From: Lachnotalea glycerini
GTDB lineage: Bacteria; Bacillota; Clostridia; Lachnospirales; Lachnospiraceae
DNA length: 64,000 nt
Reading direction: 5' to 3'
Assembly (NCBI RefSeq): GCF_003201285.1
Contig: NZ_QICS01000004.1
Coordinates: 1 to 64,000 of the forward strand
Position 1 is the stretch's first letter; the number at the start of each line of letters is the position of its first letter. A model generated the notes under the pieces. It did no database searches. It was not told the DNA's origin and saw only the letters and a list, made by a program, of their open reading frames with translations. This document shows, one piece after another, positions 17,247 to 26,804 of this stretch. A program made the translations under genes and the position numbers.

Positions 17247-18299
17247 ATGAATACAATACTTAGAAAAGTAGATGAATGCAATATTAGTATGAAATTTATA
17301 AAAGAAGCTTCGGTGATTTTAAAGGAGGGAGGTCTGGTTGCTTTCCCAACTGAGACAGTTTATGGTCTTGGTGCCAATGCACTGAATAAAAAAGCTTCTG
17401 CAAAAATATACGAGGCAAAGGGCAGACCTTCGGATAATCCTCTTATCGTACATATTGCAGAACTTGATGCTTTGGATAAAATTGTAACGGTAGTGCCTGA
17501 AAAAGCTAGGATGCTTGCTGAAAAATTTTGGCCTGGCCCACTTACAATGATTTTTAACAAGAAAGATATTGTACCTTTGGAAACAACAGGAGGTCTGAAT
17601 ACAGTGGCAGTAAGGATGCCAAATCATAAGCTGGCTCTTTCTCTTATTAAGGAGTCAGGGGGGTATATTGCTGCTCCCAGTGCAAATACTTCGGGCCGGC
17701 CAAGCCCTACAAAAGCTTCACATGTGGCGGAAGATATGAATGGTAAAATTGATATGATACTGGATGGTGGTATGGTTGGTATTGGTATCGAATCAACAAT
17801 AGTAGATGTAAGCAACGATAATCCAATGATATTAAGGCCAGGGTATATTACGAAAGAAATGATCGAAGAAGTAATTGGAGAGGTTTATGTAGATCAAACT
17901 ATTTTAGCAGAAGGAGATATATCACAAAGGCCTAAGGCACCGGGAATGAAATATAAGCATTATGCTCCAAAGGGTGACTTGACAATTGTTGAAGGAGATG
18001 AAAATGTTGTAGTTGAAAGAATTCTGAAATTAGCAGAAGAAAAAATTGCTGCGAATTATCAAGTTGGAATTATTGCTACAGATGAAACTTTTGGCAGATA
18101 TTCAATTGGACAAGTTAAAAGTATAGGTAAGAGAAGCGAAGAACAATCAATAAGCCATAATCTATATAATGTGCTTAGAGAGTTTGATGATATAAATGTT
18201 GATTTTATTTACTCAGAAAGCTTTAGTGATGGAAAATTGGGAGTTGCTATTATGAATCGACTGCTTAAAGCCGCCGGTCATAAAATAATTCATATATAA
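17247..18299 (+). CDS. ywlC: L-threonylcarbamoyladenylate synthase (Sua5/YwlC)
   Basis: A 350-aa enzyme making threonylcarbamoyl-AMP from threonine, bicarbonate and ATP for the t6A37 modification of ANN-decoding tRNAs. The YrdC domain occupies about residues 12-200, with GGLVAFPTETVYGLG, KGRPSDNPLI and APSANTSGRPSPT. The C-terminal Sua5 domain (about 235-345) follows a linker containing PGMKYKHYAP. The start at 17247 is preferred because TGGAGGA (17236-17242) would otherwise be coding. It heads a cluster with rpiB and upp, as in many Firmicutes. Confidence 0.95.
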   Translation: MNTILRKVDECNISMKFIKEASVILKEGGLVAFPTETVYGLGANALNKKASAKIYEAKGRPSDNPLIVHIAELDALDKIVTVVPEKARMLAEKFWPGPLTMIFNKKDIVPLETTGGLNTVAVRMPNHKLALSLIKESGGYIAAPSANTSGRPSPTKASHVAEDMNGKIDMILDGGMVGIGIESTIVDVSNDNPMILRPGYITKEMIEEVIGEVYVDQTILAEGDISQRPKAPGMKYKHYAPKGDLTIVEGDENVVVERILKLAEEKIAANYQVGIIATDETFGRYSIGQVKSIGKRSEEQSISHNLYNVLREFDDINVDFIYSESFSDGKLGVAIMNRLLKAAGHKIIHI

Positions 18300-18344
18300 T
18301 TGTGGCTGTTTAGTTACACATCAATATTTTAAGGAGGAACAAAG

Positions 18345-18773
18345 ATGATTGCACTGGGATGTGACCATGGTGGTTTTTCATTAAAGCAGGAAATTATTGC
18401 TTATTTGAAAGAACAGAATTTAGAATTCAAGGATTATGGGTGCTATAATGAGGAAGCTTGTGACTATCCTGTATATGGAAAAGCTGTAGCAAATGCAGTG
18501 GTTAACAAAGAATGTGATAAGGGAATTATTATTTGCGGAACTGGGATAGGAATATCAATTACTGCAAATAAGGTGAAAGGAATTAGAGCAGCGCTTTGCT
18601 CGGACTGCTTTAGTGCAGAAGCTACAAGGCTTCATAATGATGCAAATATACTTGCTATGGGAGCAAGAGCTATAGGTCCAGGCCTGGCTATAAAAATAGT
18701 GGATACCTTTTTAAATACTGAATTTTCAGGTGAAAATAGACATAAAAATAGAATCAATCAAATAGAGGACTAA
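18345..18773 (+). CDS. rpiB: Ribose-5-phosphate isomerase B
   Basis: A 142-aa enzyme interconverting ribulose-5-P and ribose-5-P in the pentose phosphate pathway. LacAB/RpiB family features are clear: ALGCDHGGFSLK at the N-terminus and IICGTGIGISITANKVKGIR carrying the active-site cysteine. NDANILAMGAR follows. AGGAGG precedes the ATG. It lies between ywlC and upp. Confidence 0.95.
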   Translation: MIALGCDHGGFSLKQEIIAYLKEQNLEFKDYGCYNEEACDYPVYGKAVANAVVNKECDKGIIICGTGIGISITANKVKGIRAALCSDCFSAEATRLHNDANILAMGARAIGPGLAIKIVDTFLNTEFSGENRHKNRINQIED

Positions 18774-18791
18774 ATTTAGGAGGAAATAAGA

Positions 18792-19421
18792 ATGTCAAAG
18801 GTAACAGTAATGGAGCATCCATTGATTCAGCACAAAATAGGAATTATTAGAAGAACGGATACAGGTTCTAAGGATTTTAGACAAATGATTGGTGAAATAG
18901 CTATGCTTATGTGTTTTGAGGCAACCAGAGATTTAAAGCTTCAGGATGTTAAAATCCAGACTCCTATTTGTGAAACAACAGTTAAAGAGCTTCAAGGAAA
19001 AAAATTAGCGATAGTTCCTATTCTAAGAGCTGGACTTGGGATGGTTGATGGAATGCTTGAAATGATACCGGCAGCAAAAGTAGGGCATATTGGGCTATAT
19101 AGAGACCCTGAAACCTTAGAGCCAGTGGAATATTATTGTAAACTTCCGGCAGACTCAGTTGAAAGAGAAGTATTTGTCGTTGATCCTATGCTTGCAACAG
19201 GGGGTTCTAGTGTTGCAGCGATTCAAATGTTAAAGGATAAAGGAGTACAGCATATACGTTTTATGTGTATTATTGCTGCACCGGAAGGTGTAAAAAGAAT
19301 GCAGAAAGAGCATCCGGATGTGGATATATTTATAGGAGCCTTAGATGAACATTTAAATGAACATGGGTATATTGTTCCGGGTCTTGGAGATGCAGGAGAC
19401 AGAATTTTTGGAACAAAATAA
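18792..19421 (+). CDS. upp: Uracil phosphoribosyltransferase
   Basis: A 209-aa pyrimidine-salvage enzyme converting uracil and PRPP to UMP. The PRPP-binding segment [18 protein letters not shown] is intact, as are [12 protein letters not shown] and the uracil-binding [17 protein letters not shown] at the C-terminus. A TAGGAGG site stands before the ATG, 18 bases after rpiB. A terminator follows. Confidence 0.97.
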   Translation: MSKVTVMEHPLIQHKIGIIRRTDTGSKDFRQMIGEIAMLMCFEATRDLKLQDVKIQTPICETTVKELQGKKLAIVPILRAGLGMVDGMLEMIPAAKVGHIGLYRDPETLEPVEYYCKLPADSVEREVFVVDPMLATGGSSVAAIQMLKDKGVQHIRFMCIIAAPEGVKRMQKEHPDVDIFIGALDEHLNEHGYIVPGLGDAGDRIFGTK

Positions 19422-19430
19422 AAGTATAAT

Positions 19431-19458
19431 CGTCAGTGTATAATGCACTGGCGTTTTT
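19431..19458 (+). terminator. Terminator after upp
   Basis: CGTCAGTG (19431-19438) pairs with CACTGGCG (19446-19453), allowing one G-T pair, then T5. Confidence 0.85.
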
Positions 19459-19518
19459 GTAAATCATAGTAAAGTGTCTTAAAGAAATAAGGTTGAAAAC
19501 AAAAAAGGAGGAAATTGA

Positions 19519-20004
19519 ATGAGTAGTAAAAGAACAGATTATATTTCTTGGGATGAATATTTTATGGGTGTTGCAATATTATCAGGAATGAGATCAAAAG
19601 ATCCTAATACTCAAGTGGGTGCATGTATCGTAAGTCAGGATAATAAGATATTGTCTATGGGCTACAATGGATTTCCGATTGGGTGTTCAGATGATGAGTT
19701 CCCTTGGGATAGAGAAGGTGAGCCGCTGGATAGCAAATACTTATATTCAACTCATAGTGAACTGAATGCAATCTTAAATTATAGGGGTACAAGTTTAGAA
19801 GGAGCTAAGCTTTATGTATCATTATTTCCTTGCAATGAATGTGCAAAAGCTATCATTCAATGTGGAATAAAAACAATTGTTTATGATGAGGACAAATATA
19901 AGGATACTCCATCTGTGATTGCATCTAAAAAAATGTTAGATGCAGCAGGTGTTCGCTACTATCAATACAATAGATCAAATAGAGAAATTAAATTTAAAGT
20001 TTAA
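19519..20004 (+). CDS. dCMP deaminase (ComEB-like)
   Basis: A 161-aa zinc deaminase converting dCMP to dUMP. The HSELNAIL (HxE) and PCNECAKAI (PCxxC) zinc and catalytic motifs are intact. DPNTQVGACIV is typical of the deoxycytidylate deaminase family. GGAGG precedes the ATG. It has its own transcript start region after the upp terminator and sits 24 bases before the response regulator gene. Confidence 0.92.
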   Translation: MSSKRTDYISWDEYFMGVAILSGMRSKDPNTQVGACIVSQDNKILSMGYNGFPIGCSDDEFPWDREGEPLDSKYLYSTHSELNAILNYRGTSLEGAKLYVSLFPCNECAKAIIQCGIKTIVYDEDKYKDTPSVIASKKMLDAAGVRYYQYNRSNREIKFKV

Positions 20005-20028
20005 TGCAATTAGGGGAAGGCAGTACTT

Positions 20029-21663
20029 ATGAGGGGAAAAAAGTTATCCTTATTGATTGTAGACGATGAAAAATCCATTCGTTATGGTTTGAAAAACGGA
20101 ATTGTCTGGAGTGAATATGGAATAGAAGTAATAGGAATAGCAAAAGACGGGGAAGAGGCTTATAAATTGATACAGGCTGAGCCGCCAGACATTGTTATTA
20201 CAGATATTAAAATGCCGGTATGTGATGGTTTAAGTCTGATTGAAAAAACGCTGTCACAAGGAACAACGATTTCTTACATAATTATTAGCGGTTATGATGA
20301 TTTTAAATATGCACAAAAAGCTATGAAGTTTGGGGTAACTTCATATCTTTTAAAGCCAATTAAAAAAGCTGTTTTAATAGAAGAAGTAACGCAGGTATGT
20401 AATAAAATCAGAGAGCAGAATAAAGAAAATCAAAGTAAAACTGTAGTGACTCGAAAAATAAAGCAAGGAACACAGGCTATGAAGCAGCATTTTTTGATGT
20501 CTCTGCTTCATAGCCAACTTCGTAGTGTATTAGAAATTGAAAGAGAGCTTAAGGTTTGCAAGTCAAAAATAAAAATTCAAAATTTAACTAATATTCTTAT
20601 TTTTACGTATGAGCATGCACTTGAAAAAAAGGAGTTAGGCTCGTTAAAAGGGGATATACATTTGTTTAAATCCGCTGTTTGTAATATCATGAATGAAATA
20701 TTAGGAGAAAATGTGAATGAAATATTCACTGACTCTAATGATTTTATAGTTGTGTTATTGCAAAAGCCTTACATTTGTGTAAATGAAGATAGATTTCTTG
20801 AAAGAGTATGTAAGCGCATTATTAGAATTGTAAATGATTTTTGTCGGGTAGAGATGTGCGCTGGGATTGGAAATGAGGTATCTGGACTATTGGAGCTTCA
20901 TGAGTCTTATCGCTCTGCAAGGGAATATTTATCCTATCGTATGTATGAGTCAGAAAATACTGTTTTTGATGAAAAGATTTTGGCAAAACGACAGCCACCA
21001 GACAGTTTCGCCAGTACGAGAAATAATACAAAGCTAATTGATGCAATATATATATCCGATCATGAGACGATTTTATCTTACACCGATGAATTTTTTGAAT
21101 CACTTTTTTATATAGAGTTTCCGCCGCCTAATTTTGTGAGAGGAATGTGTATTTATTTGATTATCAATGTGCAAAAGGAGCTTTCAATCTATTTAAATGA
21201 AGAGGATAGTCTTTTTAAGGAAAATGATTATGCTTACATCAATAAACTAAGTTCATTCCAGAAAATAAAAGAATGGATTGTGACATTATTTCATATATAT
21301 GCTGAATATTTCAGTGAGAATAAAAATGCACAAAAAGACGAGGTAATAGAAAAGGTTAAAAATTATATCGATGAGCATATATATGAAAAAATTACGGCAG
21401 AAAATATTGCTGAGTATATTCATTTGAGTGATAAGTATTTTATGAACTATTTTAAAGAAAAAACAAATCAGAATTTTAAAAGCTACGTTCTAAATTTAAA
21501 AATGGAAAAAGCGAAAGAGTTGATCAGGCAGGGAAATAAAACAATTTCGGAGATAGCACATATGATTGGATATACCGATTATAGGGGATTTAATAGAATT
21601 TTTAAAAAGCATTTTGGACAAACACCCACTGAATTTCAAGATAAATATAAGCAATATAAATAA
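20029..21663 (+). CDS. YesN-type response regulator (REC + AraC)
   Basis: A 544-aa regulator. The receiver domain (about residues 1-125) has the phospho-aspartate in DIVITDIKMPVCDG (about D57) and the conserved Lys in LLKPIKK. A middle region of unknown fold runs from about 140 to 430. Two AraC helix-turn-helix units (about 440-540) include ISEIAHMIGYTDYRGFNRIF. The stop is 25 bases before its partner histidine kinase. The nearby oligosaccharide importer and GH28 gene suggest that it controls pectin-derived sugar uptake. Confidence 0.9.
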   Translation: MRGKKLSLLIVDDEKSIRYGLKNGIVWSEYGIEVIGIAKDGEEAYKLIQAEPPDIVITDIKMPVCDGLSLIEKTLSQGTTISYIIISGYDDFKYAQKAMKFGVTSYLLKPIKKAVLIEEVTQVCNKIREQNKENQSKTVVTRKIKQGTQAMKQHFLMSLLHSQLRSVLEIERELKVCKSKIKIQNLTNILIFTYEHALEKKELGSLKGDIHLFKSAVCNIMNEILGENVNEIFTDSNDFIVVLLQKPYICVNEDRFLERVCKRIIRIVNDFCRVEMCAGIGNEVSGLLELHESYRSAREYLSYRMYESENTVFDEKILAKRQPPDSFASTRNNTKLIDAIYISDHETILSYTDEFFESLFYIEFPPPNFVRGMCIYLIINVQKELSIYLNEEDSLFKENDYAYINKLSSFQKIKEWIVTLFHIYAEYFSENKNAQKDEVIEKVKNYIDEHIYEKITAENIAEYIHLSDKYFMNYFKEKTNQNFKSYVLNLKMEKAKELIRQGNKTISEIAHMIGYTDYRGFNRIFKKHFGQTPTEFQDKYKQYK

Positions 21664-21688
21664 CATTTTTTGAATTTAGGAGGCGTGT

Positions 21689-23497
21689 ATGTCTAACAAA
21701 ATAAGATATTTTTATCGTAATATAAGTTTAAAATATAAAATTTTAATTGGTATTTTACTCATTTCAACTGCTTGTCTCATATTGATTAGTGCTTCCTGCT
21801 ATAAATATTTATCCGATACATATGAACAGGATACATATGAAAATGCAGAATATGCCTTGGACATAGGAGCATCAGATTTTAAGGAAGAGGTGGAATCTGT
21901 TATTTTGAATGCGAATAAATTTATTTCAATTTCCAGAGTCTGCAATATTATTGAGTCTTTCTCTAATCCAAAAGATATGAAGGAATATGTAAAACACTAT
22001 AACTATATTCAGACTCCTTTGAAAAGCTATATTAGGACAAATTCGTATATTGATACCATTGTCTTAATTGGTGAAAACGGTGATTTTTATGGAGTGAGTG
22101 ATATAGGTTGGAATCATAAAAGAGAGGATTTATTTGAAAATGATGATCAAGAAGCAGAAGGAATCAGAATGCTTCCGGCGCAGATAAATCCATTAACTAA
22201 GCTTAATACAGTAATCCCTTTAGTGATTCCTATCACTACACTGGAAAAGAATAGACCAATTATAAGTGGTTCGATTGAAGAGGCAACAGGTAATTTAGTT
22301 ATTTATTTAAATTCTGATAAGATCCTTAACAGCCTGTCGAAAGTAAACAAAAGCCCAGATTCGATTATTTATATTGCAAATGAAGCTGGTGAATCGATTA
22401 ATTTGAAAGCAGAGACTTTTATTAGTAAAATTACTGATTTGAACGAGTTTAAAGATGAAATTTCCAACGTTACCACCGACTATAAATTTACTTATGAAAT
22501 GAACTATGATAGCTATATTGTTATGGCAAGGGATGTTGGAATCTGTAATTTAAAGCTAGTTAGTATCACATCCAAAAATCAGTTACTAGGAAGGCTCAAT
22601 ACGATTCAGCTTTTTATCGTGTCTATATGGGGAATTTGTACTGCGCTTTCGATTTTTTTATCTTTGCTTATTTCACATTTTATAACCAGAAAAATTGGAA
22701 AGCTTACAAAAGATGTTCAAAATATTGAAAGAGGCTGTTATCAGGTGAAAGACTCCAATTCGCTAGATGAGGTTGGTCAACTTAGGGATTCTATTAATTC
22801 TATGTATTTGACAATACAAGCGCAGATTGGGAAAATAAAAAGAGAAGAGGAGGAAAGAACGAAAGCGGAGATTAATATTTTGTCGGAGCAAATAAATCCA
22901 CATTTCTTATATAATACTTTGGATTGTATAAATTGGGAAATTTTGTCTGGTGAAAAAGAAATGGCGTCCAATATGATAGGGAGTCTGAGTGATTTCCTTA
23001 GGATTGGTTTGAGTCACGGTGCGCAGACAATAACCTTTAAGGAAGAAATTGCTCATGCAGAAAATTATCTCTATATTATGAATCAGCGCTCTGAATTGAA
23101 TATTAAATTCATATGTTGCATAGATAAGCAGTTGGAACAATATCGAATTGTTAAATTAATCTTACAGCCATTAGTAGAAAACGCGATTAAACATGGATTT
23201 ACAAATGTTGATTTTACTGCAATGGGGATTGTACCCACAATTGAATTAAATATCAAGCAGGAAGTAAATCATATCAATATTTTGGTGTGTGATAATGGCG
23301 CGGGAATTGATATTAGCAAAGCGAAACAATTGTTAAACGCAGTAACATCGCAAGATACAAATCATCATGTAGGCTTGAATAATATCTATCGGCGTTTATG
23401 CTCCGTTTATGGACAGGCAGAGTTTGAATTTTATACAACACCTTTTTTTAAAAATATAGTAAAAATAGTGATACCTATAAAGATAAAAGAAAGATAA
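21689..23497 (+). CDS. YesM-type sensor histidine kinase
   Basis: A 602-aa membrane kinase. TM1 (about 17-37), an extracellular sensor region (about 40-305), TM2 (about 310-330) and HAMP (about 330-385) lead into a His_kinase domain with the phospho-acceptor in EQINPHFLYNTLD. The HATPase has VENAIKHGF and DNGAGI motifs. AGGAGG precedes the start. It pairs with the YesN regulator just upstream. The sensor part probably detects an extracellular sugar or a loaded binding protein. Confidence 0.9.
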   Translation: MSNKIRYFYRNISLKYKILIGILLISTACLILISASCYKYLSDTYEQDTYENAEYALDIGASDFKEEVESVILNANKFISISRVCNIIESFSNPKDMKEYVKHYNYIQTPLKSYIRTNSYIDTIVLIGENGDFYGVSDIGWNHKREDLFENDDQEAEGIRMLPAQINPLTKLNTVIPLVIPITTLEKNRPIISGSIEEATGNLVIYLNSDKILNSLSKVNKSPDSIIYIANEAGESINLKAETFISKITDLNEFKDEISNVTTDYKFTYEMNYDSYIVMARDVGICNLKLVSITSKNQLLGRLNTIQLFIVSIWGICTALSIFLSLLISHFITRKIGKLTKDVQNIERGCYQVKDSNSLDEVGQLRDSINSMYLTIQAQIGKIKREEEERTKAEINILSEQINPHFLYNTLDCINWEILSGEKEMASNMIGSLSDFLRIGLSHGAQTITFKEEIAHAENYLYIMNQRSELNIKFICCIDKQLEQYRIVKLILQPLVENAIKHGFTNVDFTAMGIVPTIELNIKQEVNHINILVCDNGAGIDISKAKQLLNAVTSQDTNHHVGLNNIYRRLCSVYGQAEFEFYTTPFFKNIVKIVIPIKIKER

Positions 23498-23531
23498 GAA
23501 AAGCAAAGAAAAATATATTATTCAAGAAATT

Positions 23532-23702
23532 GGACAAGTCCGCATCAGCTCCCTAATCGCTCACTCATGAGGGACTTGACCGCTTTGCCGCGCCGAATGC
23601 TGCCACGCAGTGACATACTCCTCTTGCATTCGTGCGCATTGTATTTTATTTCATAGGAATCAAACTCTTTTACGTTACCATAGCAAGGTCTTTCCTATGA
23701 AA
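23532..23702 (-). repeat. Dispersed structured repeat, copy 2
   Basis: Reads on the minus strand. The first hairpin has perfect 10-base arms, TTTCATAGGA/TCCTATGAAA (23693-23702 with 23649-23658). The GAATGC/GCATTC enclosing hairpin, GGCGCGGCAAAGCGG and AAGTCCCTCATGAGTGAG follow. It ends in a short GGACT-TGTCC hairpin near 23532-23541. It occupies most of the gap between the histidine kinase and the convergent cupin gene. Its outer arm overlaps the last codons and stop of the cupin gene. Confidence 0.88.
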
Positions 23703-24024
23703 GAATAAAATCTTTCCTCATAGGAGTAAAGATATCTAGAAGCATGGTTGATTCTTGTGCCACAACACCGTGCTCTATATTTGGCGCAACATAATAAGTA
23801 TCGCCGGCAGATAAAAGTTTATCTTGCTGTCCTGCTTCCTTATAGATCAAGGAGCCAGATATAATATATCCAATTTGTTCATGGGGGTGTGAATGTAAGG
23901 CACCAATTGCACCTTTTTCAAAATGTAATTCTACAGACATCATATTTTCGCTGTAGGATAAAATTTTTCTTGTAACGCCATCTCCTAAATCTGTGATCGG
24001 TATGTTTTTATTTTCTGTAAACAT
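23695..24024 (-). CDS. KdgF-like cupin
   Basis: A 109-aa single-domain cupin. Metal-binding motif 1 is visible in GALHSHPHEQIGYIISG, and motif 2 in SAGDTYYVAPNIEHGV. Size and motif match KdgF, which helps convert 4,5-unsaturated galacturonate to its linear ketone during pectin breakdown. The GH28 gene and oligosaccharide importer nearby fit this. AAAGGAG precedes the ATG. The stop codon lies within the outer arm of the repeat at 23532-23702. Other small cupins share the fold, so the substrate is inferred from context. Confidence 0.72.
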   Translation of the reverse strand: MFTENKNIPITDLGDGVTRKILSYSENMMSVELHFEKGAIGALHSHPHEQIGYIISGSLIYKEAGQQDKLLSAGDTYYVAPNIEHGVVAQESTMLLDIFTPMRKDFILS

Positions 24025-24340
24025 ATTGTATTCTCCTTTTTTTCCTTAAATAAACGATTCAATACTTTCATAGTTACCGCTACGCAATGCACACAAAATA
24101 CAACTGTATTGCTTTTTTGCACTTCTAAACTCGGTATTTTGCTTCGGCAATTACATTGAAATTATGGAAGCTGAATAGTTTTGTTTAAATAAACTATATT
24201 ATGTTCATGAAAATAAGTCAATATATAACAATAAATTAGAAAAAGAGCTAGAGAATGGTTACTTACATGTGGAGAAAATTCATGTATCAGTAAGTAAATC
24301 AATACTATAATGATCTTATCATAAAAAAGGAGATGATAAT
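24025..24340. other. Divergent intergenic region between cupin and binding-protein genes
   Basis: It holds the regulatory regions of both divergent genes. 24056-24078 resembles part of the dispersed repeat (TCAATACTTT-ATA-GTTACC, minus orientation). A leader inverted repeat, TTACTTACATG (24259-24269) with CATGTATCAGTAAGTAA (24281-24297), lies 44 bases before the start at 24341. I see no gene or clear promoter hexamers. Confidence 0.5.
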
Positions 24341-25792
24341 ATGAAAATGTTGAACATGAAAAAAGTAACTGCTGCTTCTTTAGCATTGCTCATGGGATTG
24401 TCGTTGACAGCGTGTGGTTCAAGCTCTGTTTCTTCAAGTCAATCAGAAACTTCAACACAAGCAGCATCAGACAGCAGTTCTGGTGAAACAGCAACTACAA
24501 CTGACACAGCTAACAGTGGGGACAAGACAAAAGTACTCGTTTGGTCTAAAAACAGCCATGACCTTGAGTACATGACAGAAAAAGTAAAGGAATATAATCT
24601 TACCAATACTGACAATATTGAGATTGAATATGTGGTACAGTCCTCTTCTGATTATCTTAATCTAATTACAATGTCAGCAAGCTCAGGACAATTACCGGAT
24701 GTATTTGCAAACACTATGGTTAATTTATCTGAATTTGCAGAAGCAGGAATCATTCAGCCATTAAACGATATGATGACAGATGAATTTAAAAAGGTCAATG
24801 AAGTAGATACACATACTTATGAAGGAATTAATGCTTTGGGTGAGGAAGTTTACTGGGTTGCAGGTGGTATGCGAAGCGGTTCTAGATTAATTTACAATGT
24901 TGAATTATTTAAAAATGCAGGGGTTGAGATACCTACTACTTTAACCGAAACTGTCGATGTGGCAAAGAAATTAACAAAAGCAGGCGCTGGAGTTTCCTAT
25001 GGAACTATTTTCCCGGGTCTTAGCAGTCCTTTTGAAAGATGGATTGAGCATAGTGCAGAGCTAAGTGGTGTTACACCTTATGATTATGTAAATGGTAAGT
25101 ATGATTTTACAGGCTTTAAGCCTTTTATTGAAGCAGTGAGACAAATGTTTGATGATGGAAGTGTTTTACCTGGTTCAGCATCTATGGAAATCGATCCTAC
25201 CCGTACTCAGTTTGCAGCAGGTAATGTAGGATTTTATGGAAATGCATCTCAGGAAGCAGGTGTATTGACAGAGCAGTTTCCGGCAGAATATGAGTGGTCA
25301 GTGGCACAGCTGCCAACACTTGATGGAACAATTAAGGGTGCTTTAAGCTCTAATCCAAATTCCGGCTGGTTTATGTCAGGTACAACTAAAAAAAAGGAGG
25401 CGGCTTGGAAAGTCATTGAATATTTCCACAGTGAAGATTTCTTAAAGGGCTACATTGAAGGTGGATATACGTTACCTATATCAACCTATATGGATTCTAT
25501 TGTTGATAAATCCAAAATGGGTAGATTATCACTGTTTGCACTTCAGGATTATGAAGCAGTATATCCTCAGGCACCAACTGTAACACCGGCAGGTGAAACT
25601 TACAGAGATGCTTTATGGAATGCATGTTTAAGTAATGGACCAGATATTGATGAAACAATTGAAACATTAAATAAAACCTATAATGAAGCATTAGATAAGG
25701 ACGTAGCTTCTGGAAAAGTACAAAGATTAGTAATAGAAAATTTTGATTCGTTACATCCTAATGATGGAACAATCACATATTTAGATAAATAA
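24341..25792 (+). CDS. Sugar ABC transporter substrate-binding lipoprotein
   Basis: A 483-aa family-1-type extracellular solute-binding protein. A signal peptide with lipobox (LSLTACGS, Cys about 26) is followed by a Ser/Thr-rich tether (about 30-65) and the binding domain. It belongs to the class that delivers oligosaccharides to two-permease importers. AAAGGAG stands 8 bases before the ATG. It is the first gene of the importer operon. Placement before a GH28 enzyme suggests oligogalacturonide or rhamnogalacturonide cargo, which is an inference. Confidence 0.9.
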   Translation: MKMLNMKKVTAASLALLMGLSLTACGSSSVSSSQSETSTQAASDSSSGETATTTDTANSGDKTKVLVWSKNSHDLEYMTEKVKEYNLTNTDNIEIEYVVQSSSDYLNLITMSASSGQLPDVFANTMVNLSEFAEAGIIQPLNDMMTDEFKKVNEVDTHTYEGINALGEEVYWVAGGMRSGSRLIYNVELFKNAGVEIPTTLTETVDVAKKLTKAGAGVSYGTIFPGLSSPFERWIEHSAELSGVTPYDYVNGKYDFTGFKPFIEAVRQMFDDGSVLPGSASMEIDPTRTQFAAGNVGFYGNASQEAGVLTEQFPAEYEWSVAQLPTLDGTIKGALSSNPNSGWFMSGTTKKKEAAWKVIEYFHSEDFLKGYIEGGYTLPISTYMDSIVDKSKMGRLSLFALQDYEAVYPQAPTVTPAGETYRDALWNACLSNGPDIDETIETLNKTYNEALDKDVASGKVQRLVIENFDSLHPNDGTITYLDK

Positions 25793-25823
25793 TTAATTTT
25801 GGATTATTAGCTTATATTTCCAA

Positions 25824-25868
25824 GTAAAAGACCAGGAAAGGTTTTATGAACCCCAAATGGTCTTTTAC
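25824..25868 (+). promoter_or_regulatory. Intergenic stem-loop between binding protein and permease
   Basis: GTAAAAGACCA (25824-25834) and TGGTCTTTTAC (25858-25868) form a perfect 11-base stem. Such stems after binding-protein genes commonly stabilise the upstream message or attenuate the permeases. The in-frame ATG at 25846 lies in its loop, so it is not the likely permease start. Confidence 0.75.
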
Positions 25869-25884
25869 AAGAAAAGGAGAAATT

Positions 25885-26790
25885 ATGAAAGAATCAAAAG
25901 GTAAAAAGTTAAAAAAAGATAAATTTACCGTATTTCTTATGCTTGCGCCAGCATTATTTTTATTAATCGTAGTGTCCATCTATCCTTTTTGCTGGATATT
26001 TCAATATATAACATTTGACTATAATGGTTTTACAAAATATTTTGTAGGCTTTGATAATATAAAAAGAGTTTTTTATGACACCTTATATTGGCAGAGTGTG
26101 TTACATACCTTTGAATATGCATTTTGGAAATTAATTGTCATTATGCCTCTGTCTTTAATAACGGCAGTTATGCTAAATCAAAAATTAAAGGCAAGCAGCC
26201 TGTTTCGCGGGATTTTCTTTCTGCCAACTGTAATCAGTTCCGCGGTTTATTGCTTGATTTTTTATTTTATTTTTGCTGCTTATAATGGTGTATTAAATGG
26301 GTTCTTAAAGTATTTCGGAATTATCAATGCTCCAATTGATTGGCTTGGAGGTTCCTCAACTGCAATGATTTCAGTTGTGATTGTTGCAATCTGGGGTGGC
26401 TTTGGAAACTATATGATACTGTTTTCATCGGGTCTAACCAGTATCTCGGAGGACGTTTACGAAAGTGCCAAGATAGACGGAGCAAATGGATTTCAAACCT
26501 TTTTTAAAATAACATTGCCGTTAATAGGTCCTGTGTTAAAGGTTGTCTTAATGCTTGCTATTACAACCGCCCTAAAGGATTACCAATCAATTATGGTTTT
26601 AACGGGAGGCGGACCCAATAACAGAACACAAGTTATGTTCTTATATATTTATCAGCTATGCTTTGGAAATGGAGCTTCTAACTTGCAAATTGGTTATGGT
26701 GCAGTGCTTAGTATTGTTTCAGCGTTTATTGTAGGTGTGATTACATTGATATATTTAAAAGTAAGTAAAAAGTTAGACGATGTTTATTAA
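25885..26790 (+). CDS. Sugar ABC transporter permease (MalF/UgpA type)
   Basis: A 301-aa inner-membrane permease with six predicted helices. The ATPase-contacting EAA loop is visible in DVYESAKIDGANGFQTFFKI. The start at 25885 has AAAAGGAG immediately upstream. It pairs with the next permease. No ATPase gene lies in the operon, as is usual for Firmicute CUT1 importers that share an MsmX-type ATPase encoded elsewhere. Confidence 0.92.
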   Translation: MKESKGKKLKKDKFTVFLMLAPALFLLIVVSIYPFCWIFQYITFDYNGFTKYFVGFDNIKRVFYDTLYWQSVLHTFEYAFWKLIVIMPLSLITAVMLNQKLKASSLFRGIFFLPTVISSAVYCLIFYFIFAAYNGVLNGFLKYFGIINAPIDWLGGSSTAMISVVIVAIWGGFGNYMILFSSGLTSISEDVYESAKIDGANGFQTFFKITLPLIGPVLKVVLMLAITTALKDYQSIMVLTGGGPNNRTQVMFLYIYQLCFGNGASNLQIGYGAVLSIVSAFIVGVITLIYLKVSKKLDDVY

Positions 26791-26804
26791 AGGAGATGAA
26801 TCGT

